A stretch of DNA of 64,000 nucleotides, taken from Bacteroidota bacterium. Lineage in GTDB: Bacteria > Bacteroidota > Bacteroidia > Chitinophagales > Saprospiraceae. Shown in pieces: positions 26,367 through 34,304 of the stretch. The stretch lies in contig JASBVF010000053.1 in NCBI GenBank assembly GCA_030147525.1, forward strand, positions 62,001 to 126,000, written 5' to 3'. Under the pieces are notes generated by a model. It was not told the origin of the DNA. It worked only from the letters and a program-made list of their open reading frames with translations, and made no database searches. Both the position numbers and the translations under genes were made by a program. Within the stretch, counting starts at the first letter, position 1; the number at the start of each line of letters is the position of its first letter.

Positions 26367-27449
26367 ATGAAAAACCTTTCGCTGTTTGCTTTTTTCCTTC
26401 TGACCCTCGCAGCCTGTTCGTCGGAAAAGGAACCTGCCTACCTCGTTGCCGAAGGCAAAACAATGGGCACATACTACAAGGTGACCTATCTTGACCCTCA
26501 GCAACGGGACCTGCTGGAGCCAATTGATTCACTGCTGAAAGTGGTGAATGATGAAATTTCAACCTACATCCCCACTTCTACGATCTCGCAGTTTAACAAA
26601 GCTGACAGTTTATTCGAGCTGGGGGTGTCTTTCGCTGATTATGCGGATTGCGTCGCCAACAAAAGTCTGTGCGGCAGGGTGAAAAATTGTCATTTTTATG
26701 CCAATTTCCTCGCTGCCAAAGTTGCCCATCAGCGTACCCGGCAGGCTTTCGATCCTACCATCATGCCGTTGGTGAATTACTGGGGTTTTGGCTACACACC
26801 GCATGAGGCGGTGGAAAAAGTGGACAGCCTCAAGGTGGATTCGCTGTTGCAGTACGTCGGTTTTGATAAAATAAAAATGATCGACCGCAATGGATTTGCG
26901 GTTTTGAAAAAAGATTCGCCGGGCGTGCAGCTCGATTTTGGCGGCACAGGACAGGGCTACGGCATCGATGTGATAGCCGAACTCCTCGACTTATACGGTA
27001 TTGAAAACTACCTCGTCGATATCGGCGGCGAATGCCGGACGAAAGGCAAAAATCCAAAGGGTGAGTGGTGGACCATCGGCATCAACACCCCGAGACCTGA
27101 GGCGGACCTTACGGATTTTACCAGGGTCATCAAGCTGGAAAACCTGTCCGTTTCCACTTCCGGCAACTATCGCAACTTCTACGAGGTGGACGGTCAGAAG
27201 TACAGCCATTTCATCAGCCCGGTTAGTGGTTTCCCTGAAAAAAGTACGTTGCTGAGCGCTTCGGTATTCGGCAAGGATTGCCTGACACCTGACGCATTGG
27301 CAACCGGGTTCATGGTGCTGGGACTCGACAAAGCCTACACGCTGGCGAGCCAGTTGAAAGACATTGAGGCGCTGTTCATTTACAGTGACGATGAAGGTAA
27401 CTTACAGGTGAAATATACGCCGGGCGTTGAGCAATTTTTCATTCAATAA
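26367..27449 (+). CDS. apbE: FAD:protein FMN transferase (ApbE), lipoprotein
   Basis: 360 residues. A lipoprotein signal peptide (LFAFFLLTLAACSS) puts it in the periplasm. ApbE motifs are EGKTMGTYYKVTY, VNDEISTYIPTSTISQFN, AFDPTIMPLVNYWGFGY, LDFGGTGQGYGIDVIAELL, NYLVDIGGECRTKGKNPKGEWW and SVSTSGNYRNFYE, plus TPDALATGFMVLG with the Mg-binding Asp. It attaches FMN to a Thr of target proteins such as Na+-NQR or RNF subunits; none is encoded nearby. The usual Lys in the GxxKGY loop is Gln here, which also varies in other members. Confidence 0.93.
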   Translation: MKNLSLFAFFLLTLAACSSEKEPAYLVAEGKTMGTYYKVTYLDPQQRDLLEPIDSLLKVVNDEISTYIPTSTISQFNKADSLFELGVSFADYADCVANKSLCGRVKNCHFYANFLAAKVAHQRTRQAFDPTIMPLVNYWGFGYTPHEAVEKVDSLKVDSLLQYVGFDKIKMIDRNGFAVLKKDSPGVQLDFGGTGQGYGIDVIAELLDLYGIENYLVDIGGECRTKGKNPKGEWWTIGINTPRPEADLTDFTRVIKLENLSVSTSGNYRNFYEVDGQKYSHFISPVSGFPEKSTLLSASVFGKDCLTPDALATGFMVLGLDKAYTLASQLKDIEALFIYSDDEGNLQVKYTPGVEQFFIQ

Positions 27450-27463
27450 ATCACAAAAAATCA

Positions 27464-28294
27464 ATGAAGATGAATTTAAAAAGAGACCTCTGCTTTTTCG
27501 ACATTGAAGCCACCGGCCTGAACGTCATGCGTGACCGCATACTTCAGATCGGGATTATCAAATATTTCAAAGACGGCAGAGAGCCGGAAGAGTTGGAAAT
27601 GCTCATCAATCCCGGTATTCCGATATCTGAAGAGGCGATGGGCGTTCACGGCATTACCCCGAAGGATGTTTCAAACAAGCCGGTTTTTGCGCAAGTAGCT
27701 CAACAGTTGTTCGACTTTTTTGGCGACGCAGACCTGGCTGGCTACAATATCAGCCGATTCGACGTGCCGTTGTTGATGGAAGAATTTGCACGGGTAGGGC
27801 TGGATTTTGATGTTGAAAAACGCCGGTTCGTGGATGTTCAACGGATTTTTTATAAAATGGAGCCCCGAAACCTGAAGGCTGCTTTGCGGTTTTACTGTCA
27901 GAAAGAATTCGAAGACGCACACGACGCCATGGCGGATGTACGTGCGACGGTAGATGTGTTTCATGGCCAGTTGAAGATGTACGAGGGCGTCGATCACAAA
28001 GATGATGACGGCAATGTAACGCCAACCCCCATCGTTCCCGATGTGCAGGTGCTCCATGATTTTACGCAGGATACCGGCACCATCGATGTGACTAATCGCC
28101 TGAAATACAATGAAAAAGGCGAGGTTGTGTTTAATTTTGGAAAATACAATGGCGTACCCGTTTTCAAGGTGTTTGACCAGGAACCGCAGTACGGCCACTG
28201 GATTTTGAATAAAGATTTTTCCGTTCAGGTGAAAAGCATCATCCGGAAAATGATGAAAGAACATGAGAGAAATAGTAGGCGACTAGGCGAGTAA
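27464..28294 (+). CDS. DnaQ-like DEDDh 3'-5' exonuclease with C-terminal ExoX-like domain
   Basis: 276 residues. The exonuclease fold has FFDIEATGL (Exo I, Asp and Glu), GYNISRFDVPLL (Exo II, Asp) and AHDAMADVRATVD (Exo III, His and Asp). The C-terminal part VVFNFGKYNGVPVFKVFDQEPQYGHWIL matches the small domain seen after exonucleases of the ExoX/PolC-like group. It may act in DNA repair or proofreading. The last residues (NSRRLGE) and the stop are encoded by an AGTAGGC-type tandem repeat that continues into the gap, so the C-terminal tail has been shaped by it. It follows apbE by 14 bp. Confidence 0.9.
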   Translation: MKMNLKRDLCFFDIEATGLNVMRDRILQIGIIKYFKDGREPEELEMLINPGIPISEEAMGVHGITPKDVSNKPVFAQVAQQLFDFFGDADLAGYNISRFDVPLLMEEFARVGLDFDVEKRRFVDVQRIFYKMEPRNLKAALRFYCQKEFEDAHDAMADVRATVDVFHGQLKMYEGVDHKDDDGNVTPTPIVPDVQVLHDFTQDTGTIDVTNRLKYNEKGEVVFNFGKYNGVPVFKVFDQEPQYGHWILNKDFSVQVKSIIRKMMKEHERNSRRLGE

Positions 28295-28320
28295 GCAGTA
28301 GGCACCGTCTACCGTCCACC
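28274..28320. repeat. Tandem AGTAGGC-type repeat at the 3' end of the exonuclease gene
   Basis: Four units with TAGGC or TAAGC at 28276, 28284, 28292 and 28299 (spacing 7-8), then two units ACCGTCT/ACCGTCC (period 7) on the other arm. The repeat includes the exonuclease stop codon at 28292-28294. Confidence 0.6.
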
Positions 28321-28333
28321 AAAAAATAATATC

Positions 28334-28528
28334 ATGGCAACAAAATCAAGGTTAACACGGTCAAGAACTCACAAAATGCTGGGCGGCGTATGTGGCGGGC
28401 TGGCGGAATACTTCGGCTGGAACCCGACCAACATGCGGCTGCTGTATATTTTAGTTTCGGTACTGAGCGCTGCATTTCCGGGTATTTTGGTGTACCTGGT
28501 GCTTTGGGCATTTATGCCTTTGGATTAA
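28334..28528 (+). CDS. PspC domain protein
   Basis: 64 residues, almost entirely a PspC domain: SRTHKMLGGVCGGLAEYFGWNPTNMRLLYILVSVLSAAFPGILVYLVLWAFMPLD. It has one to two membrane helices after a cytoplasmic GGVCGGLAEYF motif. PspC proteins sense or limit inner-membrane stress in the phage-shock response; no pspA gene is seen here. It lies between the exonuclease and PPK2 genes on the same strand, with repeat hairpins in both gaps. Confidence 0.92.
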   Translation: MATKSRLTRSRTHKMLGGVCGGLAEYFGWNPTNMRLLYILVSVLSAAFPGILVYLVLWAFMPLD

Positions 28529-28537
28529 AAAACGAGC

Positions 28538-28582
28538 TGAGTGGGTAGAGATGGTTGGGCCTCAACCATCTCTACCCACTCA
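28538..28582. repeat. Perfect 20-bp hairpin between the pspC-like and ppk2 genes
   Basis: TGAGTGGGTAGAGATGGTTG at 28538-28557 and its exact complement at 28563-28582 with loop GGCCT. There is no T-run. CTCAAC recurs at 28561, 28579 and 28588, but the 7-nt phase is weak. Confidence 0.7.
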
Positions 28583-28607
28583 ACTATCTCAACATAATAT
28601 TTCAAGC

Positions 28608-29336
28608 ATGGTCAAACTGTCAGACATTGCCACCCGTCCGCCGGCTGACGTGGACGAGAAAAAAATCAAAAAACTCACCGACGATTATCAGGAGCGTATT
28701 GGCGACCTGAATGAAATTCTTCGGGCAGAACAGAAGCATTCCCTGCTGATCATCCTGCAAGGCATGGACGGCAGCGGCAAAGATGGAGCCGTGAAAAATG
28801 TTTTCAAGGATTGCACCCACTTCAACCTGAGTGTTTACGCTTTTAAAAAACCTACCGAGATCGAGTTTGGCCATGATTTCCTTTGGCGGGTGCACCAGCA
28901 GGCACCCTCGAAAGGCGATATTAAAATTTTCAACCGCTCGCACTACGAAGATATTCTCATCCAGCGGGTGCACAAGTGGATCGATGAAGATCGGGTTCAA
29001 AAGCGCATGGATGCTATCAATGCTTTCGAAAACCTGCTTGTTTTTGACAACAATACAACTATCCTGAAATTTTACCTGCACATTTCCTACGAACAGCAGG
29101 AAAAAGAACTGCAAGAGCGTATCGACGAGGCGGACAAACGCTGGAAGCACAACGACGGCGATTGGGAACAGCGCAAACATTGGGACGAATACATGCGTTG
29201 CTACGAATACGCCATCAACAAAAGTGAAATTCCGTGGGATGTCGTTCCGGTAGATGTGCGCTGGTACCGGGATTACATCATTGCGAAGAAAGTCTGCGAA
29301 ACGCTGGAGGCTATGAATTTGCAGTACCCGAAGTAA
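28608..29336 (+). CDS. ppk2: Polyphosphate kinase 2 family protein
   Basis: 242 residues, a one-domain PPK2. Walker A is LIILQGMDGSGKDGAVKNVF (near residues 47-66). The Walker B/lid motifs are IKIFNRSHYEDILIQRV and RWYRDYIIAKKV, and DVVPVDVRWYRDY is the conserved C-terminal block. The FNRSHYED form is typical of the class III group that phosphorylates AMP and ADP with polyphosphate; the class is inference. The start is the ATG at 28608 (MVKLSDIATR); an upstream ATG at 28551 lies inside the intergenic hairpin. The S4-domain gene follows after four bases. Confidence 0.92.
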   Translation: MVKLSDIATRPPADVDEKKIKKLTDDYQERIGDLNEILRAEQKHSLLIILQGMDGSGKDGAVKNVFKDCTHFNLSVYAFKKPTEIEFGHDFLWRVHQQAPSKGDIKIFNRSHYEDILIQRVHKWIDEDRVQKRMDAINAFENLLVFDNNTTILKFYLHISYEQQEKELQERIDEADKRWKHNDGDWEQRKHWDEYMRCYEYAINKSEIPWDVVPVDVRWYRDYIIAKKVCETLEAMNLQYPK

Positions 29337-29340
29337 TTTT

Positions 29341-29745
29341 ATGGAAAAAGTAAGAATCGACAAATGGCTCTGGAGCGTCCGTATTTTTAAATCAAGAACG
29401 CTGGCCTCCGACGCCTGTAAGTCCGGTAAAGTGCGGATTGGAGAGACCGTTGCGAAACCATCCGACGGAGTGACTGTGGGCGAGATTGTGTATGTTCGGA
29501 AGGATGGTTTCAATCTTGAGTTTTTAGTGAAAAAACTGATTGAAAAAAGGGTAGGCGCACCCCTGGCCGTGGAGTGTTATGAAAACCTGACGCCGCAGGA
29601 AGAATTGAACAAATACGCCGACTGGTTCGTGGGTAAATCCGGCGTTGAGAAACGGGAGCGTGGCGCTGGTCGCCCAACCAAACGGGAGCGCCGTGAAATC
29701 GATACTTTCAAAGGCGACCGCTTCGATGCAGGCAGTGAGTTCTGA
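29341..29745 (+). CDS. hslR: S4-domain RNA-binding protein, Hsp15 (HslR) type
   Basis: 134 residues. The S4 domain begins at once (VRIDKWLWSVRIFKSRTLASDACKSGKVRIG) as in E. coli Hsp15, which rescues stalled 50S subunits carrying peptidyl-tRNA after heat shock. The C-terminal tail is basic (GRPTKRERREIDTFKGDRF). It follows ppk2 by four bases, so PPK2 and Hsp15 are almost certainly cotranscribed, a stress pairing. Confidence 0.88.
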   Translation: MEKVRIDKWLWSVRIFKSRTLASDACKSGKVRIGETVAKPSDGVTVGEIVYVRKDGFNLEFLVKKLIEKRVGAPLAVECYENLTPQEELNKYADWFVGKSGVEKRERGAGRPTKRERREIDTFKGDRFDAGSEF

Positions 29746-29821
29746 ATTTGAAAGGGGTAAATTTCATTTTTACCGTTTTGAAAAGCCCAATTTTTGAGAA
29801 GAATTCAGGTTGCAGGAGAAA

Positions 29822-29845
29822 TTTAACAGTATATTATATGTTAAA
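29822..29845. promoter_or_regulatory. Palindrome upstream of the peroxidase promoter
   Basis: TTTAACA and TGTTAAA flank a 10-bp AT-rich centre. It ends 12 bp before the putative -33 box of the peroxidase gene, the usual place for an activator site. Confidence 0.45.
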
Positions 29846-29857
29846 CTGCGAGCAGTT

Positions 29858-29889
29858 TTGGAATTTTTGTCTGAGGTCTGGTATTTTTA
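29858..29889 (+). promoter_or_regulatory. Candidate promoter of the cytochrome-c peroxidase gene
   Basis: TTG at 29858-29860, a 21-nt spacer, and TATTTTTA at 29882-29889 (one mismatch to TAnnTTTG). The start codon lies about 40 nt downstream. Confidence 0.4.
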
Positions 29890-29931
29890 GGCGCAAATTT
29901 TTCCCCCTGTTTAAAACATAACACGACAATT

Positions 29932-31080
29932 ATGAAAACAAACATTACCCTGTTATTTGCCATTATTACCCTTTCCATTTCATCCTGTATCAGAGACGAA
30001 GTCGATGCCGTTGTCAAAAACTACACAGATGAAGAGCTCGCAATTCTTCAAAGGTCGCTCGACCTGCCGGCGGAGGTGAATGAATACACACTGAATTTAC
30101 CCAGGCACCTGGGCGGCTTTCCGGTTTTTGCAAATAACCATCAGGCAACCCTTGGCCGGGTTATTTTTTACGACAAAAGTCTGTCTGCCAACGGGCAAAT
30201 TTCCTGCGCTTCCTGTCATCAGCCCGAGCAGGCCTTCGCTGACGGCGACCGGTTCAGTCAGGGAGTTACGACGGATCGGACTGACCGGAATTCGTTGGGG
30301 CTGGGCTCCTTCCCGAGTTTTAACGGTTACTACGGTTTCGGCGGTGGCTCCCGCATGTTCTGGGATGAGCGGGCAGGCTCGGTGGTCGAGCAAAGCCGGC
30401 AATCGTTGTTGAACCCGGTGGAAATGGGTCTCGAGCACATTTCAGATCTCGCAGATAAAGTGCAACAAAAAGACTACTACAATGTGCTTTTCAAAAAAGC
30501 ATTTCCCAACAGCGCATTCCTTTCAAAGGAAGATCAGGTGCTGACTGCTATCGAGGCATTCGTCAATTCAATCGGATGTTTTGACACAAAATATGATCGG
30601 GAATTAATGGCCGGCCAAAATGAGAATGCTAATTTTAACGGCTTCACGAGCCAGGAAAATATGGGTAAAAATTTGTTTAAAATACACTGCGAGAACTGCC
30701 ACAACCTTGGAGCAGGCTTCTCGACCGTCGTCACGGTAGCCAATAATGGTCTTGATATGGAGTATGATGACCCGGGAGTAGGAGGCATCAGCGGCAAGAC
30801 CAGAGATATCGGAGTGTTCAAGGTGCCCATGCTTCGCAATGTGGCTGTCACTGCGCCTTACATGCATGACGGACGCTTTTCCACACTGGAAGAAGTGGTC
30901 GAGCATTATTCTACGGGCGTTCAAAACCACCATAACCTTCATCAAAACCTGAAAGTGGGTAACCAGGTCAAGCACCTCAACCTGAACGAGGAGCAAAAAA
31001 GTGCACTGGTAGCTTTCCTGCATACGCTGACCGACAGGGAAAGTCTGCTGCACGAACGGTATTCGGATCCCTTCAAATAA
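29932..31080 (+). CDS. Di-haem cytochrome-c peroxidase, MauG/CcpA family, lipoprotein
   Basis: 382 residues. A lipoprotein signal (ITLSISSC, Cys near residue 19) anchors it in the periplasm. The first haem site is ISCASCHQPEQAF (CxxCH near 92-96) and the second is IHCENCHNLGAGF (near 253-257), with the family's APYMHDGRFSTLEEVVEHY near the C-terminus. Such enzymes reduce H2O2 with electrons from a c-type cytochrome, or oxidise protein and sugar substrates in MauG-like members. It stands alone, with its own promoter, an upstream palindrome and a terminator. Confidence 0.92.
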   Translation: MKTNITLLFAIITLSISSCIRDEVDAVVKNYTDEELAILQRSLDLPAEVNEYTLNLPRHLGGFPVFANNHQATLGRVIFYDKSLSANGQISCASCHQPEQAFADGDRFSQGVTTDRTDRNSLGLGSFPSFNGYYGFGGGSRMFWDERAGSVVEQSRQSLLNPVEMGLEHISDLADKVQQKDYYNVLFKKAFPNSAFLSKEDQVLTAIEAFVNSIGCFDTKYDRELMAGQNENANFNGFTSQENMGKNLFKIHCENCHNLGAGFSTVVTVANNGLDMEYDDPGVGGISGKTRDIGVFKVPMLRNVAVTAPYMHDGRFSTLEEVVEHYSTGVQNHHNLHQNLKVGNQVKHLNLNEEQKSALVAFLHTLTDRESLLHERYSDPFK

Positions 31081-31097
31081 ACTTGAAGAATTCGAAC

Positions 31098-31130
31098 AAA
31101 AAAGGCTGTCTTCCACGGGCAGCCTTTTTT
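31098..31130 (+). terminator. Rho-independent terminator of the peroxidase gene
   Basis: An 11-bp stem AAAAAAGGCTG/CAGCCTTTTTT, 18 nt after the stop. Confidence 0.85.
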
Positions 31131-31220
31131 GTTGACAGGCCTTGCGGTTCAACAAAGTCAGCGGCAGGTCACAACTTTACAAATACAAAAATCTGGGGGT
31201 GGATTTGAGAGCTTCCTTCT

Positions 31221-31228
31221 TACTTTTG
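31221..31228 (+). promoter_or_regulatory. Candidate -7 box of the amylase gene
   Basis: TACTTTTG matches TAnnTTTG. No TTG lies at the right distance upstream, so the -33 part is unsupported. The ATG is about 40 nt downstream. Confidence 0.35.
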
Positions 31229-31271
31229 TATTTATCAAAATTTCCATTTTTAACCAAAAACATGATCATTC

Positions 31272-34097
31272 ATGCGATCCATCATCTACGTTCTTTTTTC
31301 TTTTTTCTTTTTTCAAAATGTTTCACTGGGCCAGGTTGTCTGGACAATCCCGGCGTTTCCCACTGCCAGTGAGCCGGTAACTGTTTACTTCGATGCTACT
31401 CAGGGAACAGGCGGGCTGGCCGGCTGCAACTGTGATGTTTACCTCCACACGGGGCTGATCACCTCGAACAGTTCTTCTTCCAGCGACTGGAAGTACGTGT
31501 TCACGCAATGGGGCGTGGCCAATGCCGACTGGAAAATGACTCCTGTGCCAGGCCAGCCGGATGTTTACAGTTATAACATCCAGCCTTCCATCCGGGAGCG
31601 CTACAATGTGACCAACCCCACCGAAGAAATTCTGAAGCTGGCTTTCGTTTTCCGCAATGCGAATGGCTCGCTGGAAGGGAAGGATACCGGAGGATCAGAT
31701 ATTTTTTATGACGTTTATCCGGACAACACCGACCTGTCGGCCTTTCTCCAATCGCCCGCATCGCCGTCCATTTTTGTTTCGATGGGTGAAATGATCGAGG
31801 TGAAAGGTGTTGCATCTCAGGAGGCCAATCTGTCATTGTTTGACAATGGCAATCTGGTTACCACAACATTTGGCACCGAGCTGAATGCGACCATAACCGT
31901 GACAACAGGAGGCACGCACCTCGTCGAATTCGTGGCTGACAACGGCACGCAGCAGGTTACGCAAACTTTTACCTACGTCGTTCCTGCTCCTACAGTCGTA
32001 CAGGATTTGCCGCCGGGCGCTGATCTGGGCATCAATTACCTCAGCGATACGGAAGTTTTGCTGGCGCTCTACGCCCCAGGCAAGCAAAATGTTTACCTCA
32101 TCGGCGACTTCAACGACTGGCAATTCAGCGATGATTTTCAATTAAAACGCACCACCGATGGCACGACCTGGTGGATTGAGTTCGGCGGATTGACGCCGGG
32201 CGAATTTTATGCATTTCAGTATGTGGTAGATGGCACCATCCGCACCGGCGATCCCTACAGTAATTTGATCCTTGACCCTGCGCACGACGGCTGGATTCCT
32301 GCAAGTACGTTTCCCAATATGCCTCCGTACCCGACCGGCAAGACCAATGGCATTGTGTCATTGATGCAACCCGGTGCGCCGGCTTATCCCTGGCAGGTGA
32401 ACAATTTTCAGCGGCCGGAGCAGGGCAACCTGGTCGTGTACGAGTTGCTGATGCGAGATTTTTTGTCCACGCAGAATTACCAGACCCTGCTCGACTCACT
32501 GGATTATTTTGAAAGACTTGGCGTGACGGCGATTCAGTTCATGCCGGTTAACGAGTTTGACGGAAACCAAAGCTGGGGCTATAATCCGACCTATCATTAT
32601 GCTTTGGATAAAAACTACGGCACGCCGGAAGCATTCAAAGCCGTGGTGGATGCCTGTCATGAGCGGGGAATTGCGGTGATCGTTGATGTGGTTTTCAACC
32701 ATGCGCACGAAAAAAATCCGCTGTGCCTGCTGTACTGGGATGACGTGAACTTCCGCCCTGCGGCCAATAACCCCTGGTTGAATCAGCAGCCAACCCACGA
32801 TTTTAATGTGTTTTTTGACTTTAATCATGAAAGTCAGCCGACCCAAGATTACGTCATCAAAACCCTGAACCACTGGCTGACGGAGTATAAAGTGGACGGT
32901 TTCCGGTTCGATTTGTCAAAAGGTTTTACCCAAAAAGTTACCATCGGAAACGTGGGCGCCTGGGGTGCTTACGATGCCAACCGGATTGCCGTTTTGAAAA
33001 CCTACGCCGATGCTATCTGGGATACAAGTCCCGGCGCTTATGTCATTCTTGAGCATTTCGCAGACAACAGCGAGGAAAAAGAATTGGCAAATTACGGCAT
33101 GATGCTTTGGGCCGGTGGCGTGCACGATGCTTACAAGGAAGCTGCCATGAGCTACAACTCCAACCTGAGCGGAGCATCTTACAAAAACAGAGGCTGGAAT
33201 GACCCGAACCTCATTGTATACATGGAAAGCCACGACGAGGAGCGGATGATGTATAAAAATTTGCAGTACGGCAATTCGAGCGGGAATTACAGCGTGAAAA
33301 ACCTGTCCACTGCCCTCGATCGGGTGGAGCTTGCGAATACTTTTTTCTACACGATTCCGGGACCGAAAATGCTCTGGCAATTCGGTGAACTGGGCTACGA
33401 TTATTCCATCAACTATTGTACGAACGGAACTGTCAACAGCAACTGCCGCCTTGATCCCAAACCCATCCGCTGGGATTACACCTTTAATCCTGAACGACTG
33501 GATGTTTATAATTCGGTGAGTTCGCTGCTTTATCTCCGCAACAACTTTGAGGCATTTCAAACAACTGATTTCCAGTTAAATGTGAGTGGTTTTCAAAAGA
33601 CGATTCACTTGAATCACGCAACGATGGATGTTGCAGTGCTTGGTAATTTTGGCGTGCAGAGTGCGAATGTGACCCCCAATTTCCAGCACACCGGCTGGTG
33701 GTATGAGTATTTTACCGGCGACAGCATCAATGTTTCAAACACCTCTGCTGCGATCAATTTTCAGCCGGGCGAATACAGGCTTTACACGGATGTCAGGATT
33801 GTAAAACCAGAGCAATACACGGATGCTGGCGAGGTGCAGCGCCTACCTTTCGAGTGGACGCTTTCTCCAAATCCAACTTCGGGAGAATTTCAGGTGGCTT
33901 TTGATCTTGAAAACAGCGCTCCGGTGCAAATGAATATTTCAGACATGCAGGGCCGGCAAATGACGGAACCAATCAGCGAGTGGAGGCAGGCAGGCCGTCA
34001 TACTGTGACATTAAATCTGAATCTCATGCCTGGCATTTACCTCGTTAACCTGCGGGTAAATGGAGCGCAAGAGACCCGAAAGCTGGTTATTTTTTAA
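31272..34097 (+). CDS. Secreted GH13 alpha-amylase family protein with T9SS sorting domain
   Basis: 941 residues. After a signal peptide comes an N-terminal beta region, then a CBM48-like domain near 265-350 (VYLIGDFNDWQFSDDFQLKR) and the GH13 barrel: VTAIQFMPVNEF, VIVDVVFNHAH, GFRFDLSKG (nucleophile Asp near 546), YVILEHF (acid Glu near 592) and MESHDEERM (third Asp near 654). The last 80 residues (FEWTLSPNPTSGEFQV to ETRKLVIF) are a T9SS type A C-terminal domain, so the enzyme is exported to the cell surface or medium. It should cut alpha-glucans; the exact specificity is unknown. A strong terminator follows. Confidence 0.92.
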   Translation: MRSIIYVLFSFFFFQNVSLGQVVWTIPAFPTASEPVTVYFDATQGTGGLAGCNCDVYLHTGLITSNSSSSSDWKYVFTQWGVANADWKMTPVPGQPDVYSYNIQPSIRERYNVTNPTEEILKLAFVFRNANGSLEGKDTGGSDIFYDVYPDNTDLSAFLQSPASPSIFVSMGEMIEVKGVASQEANLSLFDNGNLVTTTFGTELNATITVTTGGTHLVEFVADNGTQQVTQTFTYVVPAPTVVQDLPPGADLGINYLSDTEVLLALYAPGKQNVYLIGDFNDWQFSDDFQLKRTTDGTTWWIEFGGLTPGEFYAFQYVVDGTIRTGDPYSNLILDPAHDGWIPASTFPNMPPYPTGKTNGIVSLMQPGAPAYPWQVNNFQRPEQGNLVVYELLMRDFLSTQNYQTLLDSLDYFERLGVTAIQFMPVNEFDGNQSWGYNPTYHYALDKNYGTPEAFKAVVDACHERGIAVIVDVVFNHAHEKNPLCLLYWDDVNFRPAANNPWLNQQPTHDFNVFFDFNHESQPTQDYVIKTLNHWLTEYKVDGFRFDLSKGFTQKVTIGNVGAWGAYDANRIAVLKTYADAIWDTSPGAYVILEHFADNSEEKELANYGMMLWAGGVHDAYKEAAMSYNSNLSGASYKNRGWNDPNLIVYMESHDEERMMYKNLQYGNSSGNYSVKNLSTALDRVELANTFFYTIPGPKMLWQFGELGYDYSINYCTNGTVNSNCRLDPKPIRWDYTFNPERLDVYNSVSSLLYLRNNFEAFQTTDFQLNVSGFQKTIHLNHATMDVAVLGNFGVQSANVTPNFQHTGWWYEYFTGDSINVSNTSAAINFQPGEYRLYTDVRIVKPEQYTDAGEVQRLPFEWTLSPNPTSGEFQVAFDLENSAPVQMNISDMQGRQMTEPISEWRQAGRHTVTLNLNLMPGIYLVNLRVNGAQETRKLVIF

Positions 34098-34120
34098 AAA
34101 TAAACCGGCTTTGCGGCTGT

Positions 34121-34169
34121 AAATTAAGTCCCGGCGACATGGATGTCGTTGCCGGGACTTAATTTTTAT
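34121..34169 (+). terminator. Rho-independent terminator of the amylase gene
   Basis: A perfect 15-bp stem AAATTAAGTCCCGGC with its complement, plus an inner GACAT/ATGTC stem and a T-run. Confidence 0.88.
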
Positions 34170-34304
34170 ACCTCACCTGTGACATGGTTTTTTTATAAAA
34201 GGAATAGTTCTTGCTACAGTTAAGTTTCATCATCAAAAGCCCGGATCAAAGGCTTCGGGGTGGAATAAACATAGCTTACGATACTAAACTACTAACGAGA
34301 AAGC

